64,000 bases of DNA, from NCBI GenBank assembly GCA_900550165.1, contig URQY01000003.1, positions 23,337 through 87,336 of the forward strand, written 5' to 3'. Origin of the DNA: an uncultured Eubacteriales bacterium (lineage in GTDB: Bacteria > Bacillota > Clostridia > Oscillospirales > Oscillospiraceae). Positions 16,348 through 25,155 of this stretch are shown piece by piece. Position 1 is the stretch's first letter; each line of letters opens with the position of its first letter. The translations under genes were made by a program, and so were the position numbers. The notes under the pieces are model-generated. The model made no database searches, was not told the origin of the DNA, and saw only the letters and a program-made list of their open reading frames with translations.

Positions 16348-17781
16348 TTACACCACGGCAAAGAACTTGACGAGGAACAGCGCGGAGATCACATAGGTCA
16401 GCACGCTGACCTCCTTGGCCTTGCCGGAGAGCACCTTGACGAAGGTGTAGGAGATGAGGCCGAGGCCGATGGCGTGGCCGATGGAGCCGGAGACCGGCAT
16501 ACCGATGAGCATGATCGCCACAGGCAGCATCTGGTCCATATCGCCAAAGTCCACATTCTTGAGGCCCTGGAGCATCAGCACGCCGACATAGATGAGTGCG
16601 GCAGAGGTCGCAGCGCCGGGGATGATGGCGGCGATGGGGGCAAGGAACATACAGGCGAGGAACAGGATGCCCGCGGTGAGCGCGGTCAGACCCGTGCGGC
16701 CGCCCGCTTCCACACCGGAGGCAGACTCGATGAACGTCGTGACGGTGGAGGTGCCGGTGCAGGCGCCCGCGACCGTACCGATGGCGTCGGAGAGCAGGGC
16801 TTCCTTCATGTTGGGCATGTTACCCTCTTCATCGACCATACCGGCGCGGGAGGCCGTGCCGACGAGGGTGCCGATGGTGTCGAACATATCGATCATGCAG
16901 AAGGTGATGACGAGCGTGACGGCGGTGAACCAGCCGATGTTCACAAAGCCCGCAAAGTCAAACTTGAAGAGCGTGGTGGAGACCATGTCGGCAAAGGGCG
17001 GGACAAAGCTCGCGGTGGCCAGACTCTCAAAGGGGTTCACGTGCAGGAAGATGGCGCTGCCCGCCCAGTAGATGACGGAGGAGAAGAGCATACCGAGCAG
17101 CACCGCCGCCTTCACGCCCTTCTTGGCAAGAACGACCATGACGAACACGCCGAGGAAGGCCGTCACAACGGTCAAAACCATCGTGTTGTAGCCTACGTCG
17201 CCCATGCCGTCCTTGATGATGCTGGGCGTGAGCGCGCCGAAGAAGTCGCGCATCATGTAGAAGGGGCTCGTAAAGCCGTTGCCCTCGGCATAAATGCCGA
17301 CGTTGGAGCCAAGGCCCACGTTCATCAGCATCAGGCCGATGGCCGGCGCGATGCCGTAGCGCACGCCGAGAGGGATGGCCTCGACGATCTTCTCGCGCAC
17401 CTTGAGCACGGTGAGCACGAGGAAAACGATGCCCTCGACCAGAATGATGACGAGCGCCGCCTGGAACGCGGACTCATACTCGCACTCGTTGATGACGGCG
17501 ATGTTGGCCACAACGACGGCAAAGAAGCTGTTGAGGCCCATGCCCGGCGCCATGACGAACGGCTTGTTGGCAAAGAACGCCATGCAGATCGTACCGATGG
17601 CCGAGGCGATGCAGGTGGCGAGGAACACACCGTTCCACAGCGGCGTGCCCACGGCGAAGTTGGTGAGCAGATTCGGGTTGAGCGCGATGATGTAGGCCAT
17701 GGTCATGAACGTGGTGAGGCCGGCAAGAAGCTCGGTGCGCACGGTGGTCCCGTTGGCCTTCAGCTTGAAAAGCTTTTCCAT
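16348..17781 (-). CDS. Adenine/guanine/hypoxanthine permease (AzgA/PbuG-type)
   Basis: The 477-residue transporter carries the AzgA-like signatures TFMTMAYIIALNPNLL (residue 20 onward), FVMAPGMGLNSFFAVVV near residue 80, and GACTGTSTVTTFIESASGVE near residue 325, which place it in the purine branch of the NCS2/AzgA superfamily. Expected function is proton-coupled uptake of hypoxanthine, guanine or adenine. The ATG at 17781 has GGGGAG upstream; the longer open frame lacks a site. I looked for a purine riboswitch in the leader and did not find one; a short GCCTAA/TTAGGC hairpin (17816-17834) is the only structure seen. Confidence 0.9.
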   Translation of the reverse strand: MEKLFKLKANGTTVRTELLAGLTTFMTMAYIIALNPNLLTNFAVGTPLWNGVFLATCIASAIGTICMAFFANKPFVMAPGMGLNSFFAVVVANIAVINECEYESAFQAALVIILVEGIVFLVLTVLKVREKIVEAIPLGVRYGIAPAIGLMLMNVGLGSNVGIYAEGNGFTSPFYMMRDFFGALTPSIIKDGMGDVGYNTMVLTVVTAFLGVFVMVVLAKKGVKAAVLLGMLFSSVIYWAGSAIFLHVNPFESLATASFVPPFADMVSTTLFKFDFAGFVNIGWFTAVTLVITFCMIDMFDTIGTLVGTASRAGMVDEEGNMPNMKEALLSDAIGTVAGACTGTSTVTTFIESASGVEAGGRTGLTALTAGILFLACMFLAPIAAIIPGAATSAALIYVGVLMLQGLKNVDFGDMDQMLPVAIMLIGMPVSGSIGHAIGLGLISYTFVKVLSGKAKEVSVLTYVISALFLVKFFAVV

Positions 17782-17850
17782 GATTTTCTCCCCTTTTTTG
17801 TTTTTCCGCCCCATTGCCTAACAAAAAATTAGGCAGCAAAACAGATTTTC

Positions 17851-17885
17851 TGTCAACATTATAAACATCCCGACAAGAAAATGCA
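17851..17885 (-). promoter_or_regulatory. Candidate promoter of the purine permease gene
   Basis: A perfect minus-strand TATAAT lies at 17863-17858 with a weak TTGCAT 17 bases upstream. An alternative is TTGACA at 17856-17851 with CCTAAT 17 bases downstream. Either gives a 30- to 75-base leader. Confidence 0.45.
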
Positions 17886-17946
17886 AGCATTCTGTGCATT
17901 TTTACGATACTTTCTTGTTTCTCACCGAGAAGGCGCGCGGTTTCTG

Positions 17947-17975
17947 TTGTGTTTTTGGTCGCTTTGCGCTATACT
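17947..17975 (+). promoter_or_regulatory. Candidate promoter of polA-rimI-tsaD
   Basis: TTGTGT (17947-17952) and TATACT (17970-17975) are 17 bases apart, 38 bases before the polA start. Confidence 0.5.
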
Positions 17976-18013
17976 GTAATTAGTAAAAATTTGCACTCTG
18001 GGAGGTGTATGCC

Positions 18014-20665
18014 GTGAAGCTGATGGTACTCGACGGCAACTCCATCATCAACCGCGCCTATTACGGCGTCCGTCCGCTCACCACGCGCGACGGCTTCTTC
18101 ACCCATGCGATCTTCGGCTTTCTCACGATGCTCGGCCGCTTACTCGACGAGGAAAAGCCCGAGGCGCTGTGCGTCGCCTTCGACCGCCGCGAGCCGACGT
18201 TCCGCCACCTCGAGTACGAGGGCTACAAGGCCACGCGCCATGCCATGCCCGAGGAGCTCGCCATGCAGATGCCCGTGCTCAAGGATGTGCTCGACGCGAT
18301 GAACATTCCCCGCTACGAGCTCTCGGGCTTTGAAGCGGACGACCTGATCGGCACGATCTCGCGCAAATGCGAACAAGAGGGCTGGGACTGCGTCGTCGCC
18401 ACGGGGGACAAGGATTCTTTGCAGCTCGTGACCGAGCACACGACCGTCAAGCTCATCTCCACACGCATGGGCCAGACCACGACGAAGGACATGACGCCCG
18501 AAAGCTTTTTCGAGGTCTATGGCTTCGCCCCCATCCACATTGTCGACCTCAAGGCCCTGATGGGCGACGCGAGCGACAACATCCCCGGCGTACCGGGCGT
18601 TGGCGAAAAGACGGCGATGGCGCTCATCCAGAAATACCAGAGCATCGACGAAATTTACCGGCTGCTCCCCGATATCGAGGCCAAGCCGAACGTCATCAAA
18701 AAGCTCACCGAGGGAGAAGAGAGCGCCCGCAAGAGCTTTTACCTTGCAACCATCATCACCGACGCGCCGCTTGAATTTTCTCCGCAGGAAAACCTGCGAA
18801 AGGCCCCGTCCGAGGCGCTCTATCCGCTCTTTATGAAGCTCGAGTTCACAAAGCTCATCGAAAAATACGGTCTCAAGCCGCCCGCCGATGTGCCCGCCGC
18901 CGAGGAGCCGGTCGCCGTCACCGTAACTGCCGAGGCCGTGACCACGGCGGAAAAGGCCGAAGAGTCTCTCGCGCTCTTCCGTCAGGCGGCACACGTGACG
19001 CTTTTGGCGCTGCCTGACCTCTCCGGCGTGATCGTCGACTGCGAAAGCGGCGAGAATACCGCCGTTTCCGCCGAGTTCTTCTTCAGCCGTTACGAAGGCG
19101 ACTGGAACGCGCTGCTGCGCGCCCTGTTCTCCTCCGACATCAAAAAAGTCAGCCACAACGTCAAGGACCTGCAGCGCACGCTGCTGGAAAATGGTCTCCC
19201 CATCGAGGGCTTTGTCTTCGACACCGCGCTTGCAGGATACCTGCTTGACGCGACGGCGGGCAAGTACGACATTGCGTCGCTTTTCGCCGCCTATTTCCAC
19301 CAGTCGCTCACAGAGCCGAAGCATCTCGACCCCGAGGCCTTTTCGATGCTCGGCGACACGACCGCGGCGGAAACGGCATTCCACAGCTATACCGCCGCCG
19401 TCGATGCGCTGTACGAAGCGCTCGCCCCCATGATCGAAGAGCGCGAGCTGCACGAACTTTATTATGAGGTGGAGCTTCCCCTCTGCGCCGTGCTTGCGCG
19501 CATGGAGCATACGGGGATGCGCGTGGACGCAACCGCCCTCGCCGCCTTCGGCAGCGAGATGGAGGCGCAGCTCAAAACGCTCGAGCAGCACATCTATGAG
19601 GAGGCGGGCGGGCCGTTCAACATCAACTCTCCCAAGCAGCTCGGCGAGGTGCTCTTTGATAGATTGCAGCTGCCGCACGGCAAGAAGACGAAAACCGGCT
19701 GGTCAACGAATGCGGATGTGCTCGAAAAGCTGCGGTGGGAAAACCCCATCGTCGAAGAGGTCCTGCAATACCGCCAATACGCCAAATTCCGCTCGACCTA
19801 CTGCGACGGACTCCTGAAGGTCATCGCACCCGACGGGCGCATCCACACGAGCTTCCAGATGACCGTCACGGCGACGGGACGGCTGAGCTCGACCGAGCCG
19901 AATTTGCAGAACATCCCCACGCGCACACAGCTCGGCAGCGAATTCCGGCGGATGTTCGTTCCCGCCGACGGCTGCGTGCTCGTCGACGCGGACTACAGCC
20001 AGATCGAGCTGCGTCTGCTCGCCCACATCGCGGACGATGACGCGATGAAGCAGGCGTTTCTGACCGGCGAGGACATTCACACCGTCACGGCCGCGCAGGT
20101 CTTCGGCGTGCCGGTCGACCAGGTCACCAAGCAGATGCGCTCGCACGCAAAGGCCGTCAACTTCGGCATCGTGTACGGCATTTCCGCTTTTTCCCTCGCG
20201 CAGGATATCGGCGTGCCGGTGTACGAGGCGAAGGAGTATATCGAGACCTACTTTGAGCGCTTTCCCGGCATCCGCCGCTACATGGATGAGGTCGTCGCGC
20301 AGGCGAAGGAGCGCGGCTACGTGGAAACGCTGATGCACCGCCGCCGCGCCCTGCCCGAGCTGACGGCGAGCAACTTCAACACAAGATCATTCGGCGAGCG
20401 CGTGGCGCGCAATATGCCCATTCAGGGCACAGCCGCGGATGTCATCAAGCTCGCCATGGTGCGCGTCGACGAGCGGCTGCGCAAGGAAAGCTTACAGGCA
20501 AAGCTCATTTTGCAGGTGCACGACGAGCTGATCGTCGAATGTCCCGAGGCGGAAAAGGAAACGGTCGCGCATCTTCTCACCGAGGAGATGGAGGGCGCGG
20601 TGCACCTCTCCGTCCCCCTGACCGCCGAGGCCCACTGGGGCAAAAACTGGCTGGAAGCCAAATGA
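18014..20665 (+). CDS. polA: DNA polymerase I
   Basis: The 883-residue protein has the full Pol I layout. The N-terminal 5'-3' exonuclease domain spans roughly 1-290 (VLDGNSIINRAYYGVRPL, GDASDNIPGVPGVGEKTA). A degenerate 3'-5' exonuclease-like domain covers about 310-470. The polymerase domain contains motif A DADYSQIELRLLAH, motif B RSHAKAVNFGIVYG and motif C VHDEL near the end. In the middle domain the exo III site reads YTAAV, lacking the usual Asp, so proofreading is probably lost, as in many Firmicutes Pol I enzymes. The GTG at 18014 is preferred over an in-frame GTG at 18005 because GGAGG sits 8 bases upstream. It leads an apparent operon with rimI and tsaD. Confidence 0.96.
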   Translation: MKLMVLDGNSIINRAYYGVRPLTTRDGFFTHAIFGFLTMLGRLLDEEKPEALCVAFDRREPTFRHLEYEGYKATRHAMPEELAMQMPVLKDVLDAMNIPRYELSGFEADDLIGTISRKCEQEGWDCVVATGDKDSLQLVTEHTTVKLISTRMGQTTTKDMTPESFFEVYGFAPIHIVDLKALMGDASDNIPGVPGVGEKTAMALIQKYQSIDEIYRLLPDIEAKPNVIKKLTEGEESARKSFYLATIITDAPLEFSPQENLRKAPSEALYPLFMKLEFTKLIEKYGLKPPADVPAAEEPVAVTVTAEAVTTAEKAEESLALFRQAAHVTLLALPDLSGVIVDCESGENTAVSAEFFFSRYEGDWNALLRALFSSDIKKVSHNVKDLQRTLLENGLPIEGFVFDTALAGYLLDATAGKYDIASLFAAYFHQSLTEPKHLDPEAFSMLGDTTAAETAFHSYTAAVDALYEALAPMIEERELHELYYEVELPLCAVLARMEHTGMRVDATALAAFGSEMEAQLKTLEQHIYEEAGGPFNINSPKQLGEVLFDRLQLPHGKKTKTGWSTNADVLEKLRWENPIVEEVLQYRQYAKFRSTYCDGLLKVIAPDGRIHTSFQMTVTATGRLSSTEPNLQNIPTRTQLGSEFRRMFVPADGCVLVDADYSQIELRLLAHIADDDAMKQAFLTGEDIHTVTAAQVFGVPVDQVTKQMRSHAKAVNFGIVYGISAFSLAQDIGVPVYEAKEYIETYFERFPGIRRYMDEVVAQAKERGYVETLMHRRRALPELTASNFNTRSFGERVARNMPIQGTAADVIKLAMVRVDERLRKESLQAKLILQVHDELIVECPEAEKETVAHLLTEEMEGAVHLSVPLTAEAHWGKNWLEAK

Positions 20666-20678
20666 CCGGAGGATATCA

Positions 20679-21167
20679 ATGGAACAGTTAAAGAAAAAGG
20701 TCCGCATCGTACCGATGACGAACGAATATCTGGAGGATGTATCCGACCTCGAGCGCGAGTGCTTCTCCAACCCCTGGTCGCGCAATATGCTGGCAGAGGA
20801 GCTTGAAAACGCGTGCTCGGCCTTTCTGGTCGCGCTGGACGCGGAGACGAACAGCGTCGTCGGCTACGCGGGACTGCTCGCCGTCGCGGACGAGGGCTGC
20901 ATCACCAAGATGGCCGTCCGCCCCGACTGTCGCCGCGGCGGTGTGGCCGGGCAGCTTCTGGACGTGTTTGTCCGCTTTGCGGGCGGCAGCGGCCTCGCGT
21001 TTTTAACGCTGGAAGTGCGCGCGAGCAACTATGCTGCCATCGCGCTCTACGGCAGCCGCGGCTTCCGCAGCGAGGGCCGCCGCAAGAACTACTATGACCA
21101 CCCGAAGGAGGACGCCATCATCATGACGAAGAACTTCCGCGCGGCAGAAGCGGAGGCGCAGCAATGA
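20679..21167 (+). CDS. rimI: Ribosomal protein S18-alanine N-acetyltransferase
   Basis: The 162-residue GNAT enzyme shows the acetyl-CoA binding loop VRPDCRRGGVAGQLLD near residue 80 and the RimI-type tail LEVRASNYAAIALYGSRGF, followed by RKNYYDHPKEDAIIM. RimI acetylates the N-terminal alanine of ribosomal protein S18, although bacterial relatives can be broader in range. It lies between polA and tsaD, overlapping tsaD by 4 bases; rimI-tsaD linkage is common in Firmicutes and supports the call. GGAGGATATC precedes its ATG. Confidence 0.9.
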   Translation: MEQLKKKVRIVPMTNEYLEDVSDLERECFSNPWSRNMLAEELENACSAFLVALDAETNSVVGYAGLLAVADEGCITKMAVRPDCRRGGVAGQLLDVFVRFAGGSGLAFLTLEVRASNYAAIALYGSRGFRSEGRRKNYYDHPKEDAIIMTKNFRAAEAEAQQ

Positions 21168-22180
21168 AGATCCTCGCTTTCGAGTCCTCCTGCGACGAGA
21201 CTGCCGTTGCCGTCGTCGAAGATGGGCGCAAGGTCCTCTCCGACGCCATCCTCTCGCAGGCTGACCTGCACGCGCTCTACGGCGGCGTCGTGCCGGAGAT
21301 CGCCTCGCGCAAGCACATCGAGGCCATCGCCGCGCTGACCGATCAGGCCCTCAGCGAAGCGGGTGTTCAAAAATCCGACATTGACGCCGTGGCCGCGACC
21401 TACGCCCCCGGTCTCATCGGCGCGGTGCTCGTGGGGCTGAACTTTGCCAAGTCCGCTGCCTACGCCCTCAGCGTGCCGCTCATCCCCGTGCACCACATCC
21501 GCGGCCATATCGCCGCGAACTACTTAGCCTTTCCCGAGCTCGAGCCGCCGTTTCTGGCGCTGTGTATGTCCGGCGGCAACACGCTCATCGTCGATGTGCG
21601 CGGCTATACGGACTTTGTCCTGCTCGGTGCGACGCGCGACGACGCGGCGGGCGAATGCTTCGATAAGGCCGCGCGCGTGCTCGGTCTCCCCTATCCCGGC
21701 GGCGCGGCGATGGATCGGCTCGCCCACGAAAGCGCGGGCGGCGTTTACGAGCTGCCGCGCGCCAAAATCGACGGCTGCCCGCTCGACATGAGCTTTTCGG
21801 GCCTCAAAACCGCCGTCGTAAATCTCGCCCACAACGCCGAGCAGTCCGGAAAGTCCCTCGACCGCGCGGCGCTCGCGCGCGACTTCACGCAGGCGGTCGT
21901 CGACGAGCTCGTGCCGCGCGCGATGCTCGCCATGGAGCAAAGCGGGCGCAAGGTGCTCGTCGCCGCAGGCGGCGTGGCCGCAAACTCGTTCATCCGCGCA
22001 GCATTGGAAAAGGAGTGCGAAACGCACGGCTACCGGCTCTATCTGCCGCCGCTGAAGCTCTGCGGCGACAACGGCGCGATGATCGGCGCGCAGGGATACT
22101 ACGAATATCTCGCCGGCGCGCGGGCAGATTGGTCGCTCAACGCGTATGCGACGCGCGACATCGACGATCCCATCGTCTGA
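21164..22180 (+). CDS. tsaD: tRNA N6-threonylcarbamoyladenosine transferase component
   Basis: The 338-residue protein begins MKILAFESSCDETAVAVVED, the signature of TsaD, and has the metal-binding HHIRGH near residue 110 and the nucleotide-binding LCMSGGNTLIVDV. TsaD, with TsaB and TsaE, transfers threonylcarbamoyl to A37 of ANN-decoding tRNAs; TsaB and TsaE are not in the window. The start codon overlaps the rimI stop. MtaB, encoded at 25.7-27.0 kb, thiomethylates the same modified base, so two steps of t6A-to-ms2t6A formation are both in this region. Confidence 0.95.
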   Translation: MKILAFESSCDETAVAVVEDGRKVLSDAILSQADLHALYGGVVPEIASRKHIEAIAALTDQALSEAGVQKSDIDAVAATYAPGLIGAVLVGLNFAKSAAYALSVPLIPVHHIRGHIAANYLAFPELEPPFLALCMSGGNTLIVDVRGYTDFVLLGATRDDAAGECFDKAARVLGLPYPGGAAMDRLAHESAGGVYELPRAKIDGCPLDMSFSGLKTAVVNLAHNAEQSGKSLDRAALARDFTQAVVDELVPRAMLAMEQSGRKVLVAAGGVAANSFIRAALEKECETHGYRLYLPPLKLCGDNGAMIGAQGYYEYLAGARADWSLNAYATRDIDDPIV

Positions 22181-22242
22181 CGCTTTGCGGCGCGTGAGCG
22201 CTGCAAGGCATCAATTCCCTGCGGCAGACAAAAGATAAGGAT

Positions 22243-22286
22243 AAAACAGGACGGTCCTCTTTTTCAAAAGGGACCGCCCTGTTTTT
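22243..22286 (+). terminator. Terminator after tsaD
   Basis: AAAACAGG-A-CGGTCC pairs with GGACCG-C-CCTGTTTT (one internal mismatch), ending in TTTTT. Confidence 0.8.
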
Positions 22287-22289
22287 CTG

Positions 22290-22789
22290 TATCCTCACGC
22301 AGCGCAGGACGGACAAGGTATCCCGACCCCGGCAGACTGCAAGGTCTTTGCGCCGTCTTGCAAAATTCGTCTGTTATGGTAACAAATCGAAAATCTGTTC
22401 TGCAATAAATTTCAAGTCAACAATATTATGTCAATTTCGACACGCGTCTGTTCCCACAGTGGGTTTTCCCCTTTTCAAAAAATCAAGCGCTCAAATTTCC
22501 CAAAAATAATGACATTTCAGGAACCCCTGTTGTGTGGAAAACTCTGTGGAAACTGTGGATAACTCACCGTAGAATCGTTTTATCGAAATGATTATGTTAA
22601 TTTGTCTTTTTTTCGCTCAAGTGCGCTAAAGCGGTCGGACAGGGTGTAAAAACCGCGTGAGTTCCCGCATTTTGGCAACTTTCGCCGCGCAGCCCTCCGC
22701 AGCCTTCCTCATGTCCGGTCGTCATTTCCTGTCATTTTGTGCATTTGATCTGCAAGATTTCCGCGATAATACTCTTTGTATATCGGCAG
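22290..22789. other. AT-rich non-coding island between convergent genes
   Basis: About 500 bases between the tsaD terminator and the DUF6512 3' end have no supported gene on either strand and are clearly richer in A+T than the surrounding coding DNA, especially 22350-22640. The island contains one DnaA-box cassette (listed separately), several A and T runs (for example TTTTTTT near 22608) and no tRNA-like or riboswitch-like fold that I recognise. Both flanking genes point into it, so it is not a promoter region for either. Confidence 0.6.
22533..22564 (-). promoter_or_regulatory. DnaA-box cassette, copy A
   Basis: Three boxes in tandem on the minus strand: TTATCCACA, a perfect match to the DnaA consensus (22562-22554), GTTTCCACA (22553-22545) and TTTTCCACA (22541-22533). 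The 32-base unit recurs with one change at 60010-60041. Confidence 0.75.
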
Positions 22790-22819
22790 AAACGGCTCTC
22801 GCCGAGGCGGGAGCCGTTT
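22790..22819 (-). terminator. Possible terminator hairpin of the DUF6512 gene
   Basis: AAACGGCTC (22790-22798) pairs with GAGCCGTTT (22811-22819), with further GC pairs inside. It sits 2 bases after the stop; the U-run is poor. Confidence 0.5.
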
Positions 22820-22821
22820 GC

Positions 22822-23364
22822 TCAGCAGGGAACGTCCAGCCCGTAGCAGCCACTCACGGGGTCGAGGAACAGCGGCAGATGCGGCGGGCGATACGTGCAC
22901 CAGACGAATGCGAACAGCAGCAGCCACAGGACAACGAAGCCCGCAAGCTGCATCGCGCCGCCGCGCAGCCGCCCATCCGTCAGCATCCGGTAGCTGACGA
23001 AGTACAAAAGCGCGTCGGCAAGGAAGAAGATCGTGATATTCACCCAGTCGGGCAGCTTGCCGAATATTCCCGACAGCGTGTAGAAAAACACCGGGATGGC
23101 AAGAAGGCCCAGCAGAATGCTCGCCGCCTTGACCGCAAAGAAGTTTCGGAACGCCTCCGAAAACACGATAAACTCCACCACCGTGAAGACAAGGAACGGG
23201 ATGAACAGCAGCTTCATGTGCTCCCAGGTCGACTCGTTCACGGCAGAAAATGCCGCGGCCACGCGGCTCCCGCCCGTCCATTCGTATACAAAATGCAGCA
23301 GCGTCCCAAAAAGTCCCGTCACCGCAAAGCCGATGAGCTCCCACCGGCGCAGCTCCCGTTTCAT
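22822..23364 (-). CDS. DUF6512-like small membrane protein
   Basis: The 180-residue protein has about five hydrophobic segments (WELIGFAVTGLFGTLLHFVY, LLFIPFLVFTVVEFIVF, ILLGLLAIPVFFYTL and others). The conserved-looking stretch SAVNESTWEHMKLLFIPF near residue 40 recalls the DUF6512 family of Clostridia, which has no known function. The ATG at 23364 has GGGAGGA at good spacing; an upstream in-frame ATG does not. It is transcribed away from the MBL operon terminator and probably alone. Confidence 0.65.
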   Translation of the reverse strand: MKRELRRWELIGFAVTGLFGTLLHFVYEWTGGSRVAAAFSAVNESTWEHMKLLFIPFLVFTVVEFIVFSEAFRNFFAVKAASILLGLLAIPVFFYTLSGIFGKLPDWVNITIFFLADALLYFVSYRMLTDGRLRGGAMQLAGFVVLWLLLFAFVWCTYRPPHLPLFLDPVSGCYGLDVPC

Positions 23365-23439
23365 GCTCCGTCCTCCCTTTCCGCCCCGGTCAAGCCGGGC
23401 AAGCACTATATTCTACGCGGGAAGGACGCGCTTTATACA

Positions 23440-23473
23440 GCAAAAGCCGCCCCTGCGGGCGGCTTTTGCGTTT
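23440..23473 (-). terminator. Terminator of the mtaB-yfbR-DUF4349-MBL operon
   Basis: GCAAAAGCCGCCC (23440-23452) pairs with GGGCGGCTTTTGC (23457-23469) around a four-base loop, 7 bases past the MBL gene stop. Confidence 0.85.
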
Positions 23474-23479
23474 CTTTTC

Positions 23480-24097
23480 TTATTCGGCAAATTCAGGCAC
23501 AACAACGCCCGCCGGCGCATCCTCAGTCAGCGCAAAGCTGTCGGTTTCGAGCCTATGGACGCTTGCCGCATCGTACAGCGGCAGGAATCCGTCCAGCGTG
23601 CCGATCTCTGGATAGCCGTGCGCGCCGAAGCGATAGTGCATTGGCACAACAACGCGCGGCGCGATCGCGTCCGCGACCTCTTCTGCCGTCCTTGCGTCGA
23701 TGGTGTAGTATCCGCCGATGGGCAGCAGCAGCGCGTCGCAGCCCTTGACCGCCGCGAGCTGCTTCTCGCTCAGCTCATGGCCAAGGTCGCCGCAGTGCAC
23801 GAGCGCCAGACCTTCGGCGCGCAGGATGTGGATGGTATTCTCTCCGCGCAGCGCACCGCCCCTGTCGTCGTGAAAGGTCGAAACAGTCTCGACCGCGAAC
23901 GGGCTCCCCGTCTTACTGCGGCCCGAGAGCGTCACCGCCTCCAAAAAATTATGGTCGCGGTGGCCGTGAGAGCAGAGCACTTCATCTGCCTCGACGTGCA
24001 GCGCGGGATAGGTCTCCACATAGTAGGGGTCGAGCACGACGCGCCAGCCGCCGCTCTCGACGAGAAAGCAGGAATGGCCCAGCCAGGTGATGTTCAT
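23480..24097 (-). CDS. MBL-fold metal-dependent hydrolase (UPF0173-like)
   Basis: The 205-residue protein opens ITWLGHSCFLVES and has SHGHRDHNFLEA near residue 42, a metallo-beta-lactamase HxHxDH-like motif written HGHRDH. GDLGHELSEKQLAA supplies a third ligand region and VVPMHYRFG a late His. This short branch resembles YtkL/UPF0173 proteins of unknown substrate. It is the last gene of a four-gene unit, 3 bases after the DUF4349 gene; no secretion signal is seen. A hydrolase or nuclease role cannot be chosen from sequence. Confidence 0.82.
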   Translation of the reverse strand: MNITWLGHSCFLVESGGWRVVLDPYYVETYPALHVEADEVLCSHGHRDHNFLEAVTLSGRSKTGSPFAVETVSTFHDDRGGALRGENTIHILRAEGLALVHCGDLGHELSEKQLAAVKGCDALLLPIGGYYTIDARTAEEVADAIAPRVVVPMHYRFGAHGYPEIGTLDGFLPLYDAASVHRLETDSFALTEDAPAGVVVPEFAE

Positions 24098-24100
24098 GGT

Positions 24101-25069
24101 TTATTCCTCCGGTTTTGTTTCGTTTGCCGCGTTTTTGTTTTTCTTTCTGCCGATCTTCGGCAGCTTCTTCCCTCGGCGCAGGCGGCCGATGAGCTTCACG
24201 GCCGCAAACGCGACCGCCGCGAAAATCAGGATGCCGAGCCAGCTGTAGGCGAGCCAGATCGCAAAATCCTCCAGCCCTTCACGCACGGCGGCAAGCCCGT
24301 CCGTAAAGGCGTTGCCGAGCTTTTCACCAAAGCTCTTGGGTGCATCCTCCGTACCGGAGAGGCGGTAGACCTCGCTCAGCTCGAGCGTGACGGTCGCATA
24401 GTCCACGAGCGCGTCGTAGTGGCGCACTGTGCCGGAAAGCCGCTCGATCTCATACTCCGTTTCGGAGATGGCGGACTCGATGGTGATGATGTCCTCCATA
24501 TTTTCCGCTTTTTTGAGAAGCTCCTGCAAGCGCGCAAGCTTGATCTGCGCCGTTTCCAAGCGCGACTGCGTGTCGTAATACTGCTCGCTGATGTCCTCTG
24601 CCGAGTCGCTCTGCCATGTCACATGGCAGAGCGTGCCGACCTGTGCGCAGAAGTCGGCGAACTGCTCCGCCGGCACGCGCACGGTGTAGCTTGCATGGCG
24701 ATAGCCGTTTGAGTAGTTTGAAAAATTCTTCTGCTCGAAGTAGCCGCCGCTGCGCTCGACGAGCGCGGCAATGTCCTCCACCGCCTGCTCGTAGGAGAGC
24801 GTCTGCATCTCGATGCTCGCGCTGTAGACCATCTTGACGCCGCGCTCGGAAAGGCTCTTGTCTATGCCTGAGCCTACATGCCCATCGCCGTTCCACGCGC
24901 CCGCGTCTTCCGCTTCGTCATCTGTCGCGGTAAAGTCGTAGTCTTCTTTCGTCGAATCATAACCGTTGTAGCTGCCTGTCATGGTATCGGGGCCCGCAGA
25001 CTTCGCGCCGCAGGCAGCAAGGGACAGCGCCAGCACCAGCGCGAGCAAAAGGGTCAAACATCTTTTCAT
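24101..25069 (-). CDS. DUF4349-domain lipoprotein
   Basis: The 322-residue protein starts with a lipoprotein signal (LLLALVLALSLAACG, lipobox Cys near residue 22), so it is likely anchored to the outer face of the membrane. MVYSASIEMQTLSYEQAVED begins a DUF4349 domain; a coiled coil follows around residues 165-210 (TAQIKLARLQELLKKAENM, TIESAISETEYEIERLSGTV). One membrane helix near residue 280 and a lysine-rich tail complete it. Function in this family is unknown. The second of two nearby ATGs (25069) is chosen because GAGGTGG sits 6 bases upstream. Confidence 0.85.
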   Translation of the reverse strand: MKRCLTLLLALVLALSLAACGAKSAGPDTMTGSYNGYDSTKEDYDFTATDDEAEDAGAWNGDGHVGSGIDKSLSERGVKMVYSASIEMQTLSYEQAVEDIAALVERSGGYFEQKNFSNYSNGYRHASYTVRVPAEQFADFCAQVGTLCHVTWQSDSAEDISEQYYDTQSRLETAQIKLARLQELLKKAENMEDIITIESAISETEYEIERLSGTVRHYDALVDYATVTLELSEVYRLSGTEDAPKSFGEKLGNAFTDGLAAVREGLEDFAIWLAYSWLGILIFAAVAFAAVKLIGRLRRGKKLPKIGRKKNKNAANETKPEE

Positions 25070-25155
25070 CTTCTTCCACCTCACTTTGATTTTTTGGGGG
25101 TGCGAAGGTTTAGACGTTCATTTTGCGAAAAATGTTCCCAATTTCCTCGTTTTTC

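Noticed and set aside
17782..17900. Purine riboswitch ahead of the purine permease
   Set aside because: The conserved loop sequences of the purine aptamer are absent; only a short GCCTAA/TTAGGC hairpin is present.
18140..19678. 512-codon minus-strand open frame
   Set aside because: Antisense to polA, no family resemblance.
22290..22789. The chromosomal replication origin itself
   Set aside because: No dnaA, dnaN, recF or rpmH nearby and only three DnaA-like boxes; kept as an origin-like or titration-site hypothesis only.
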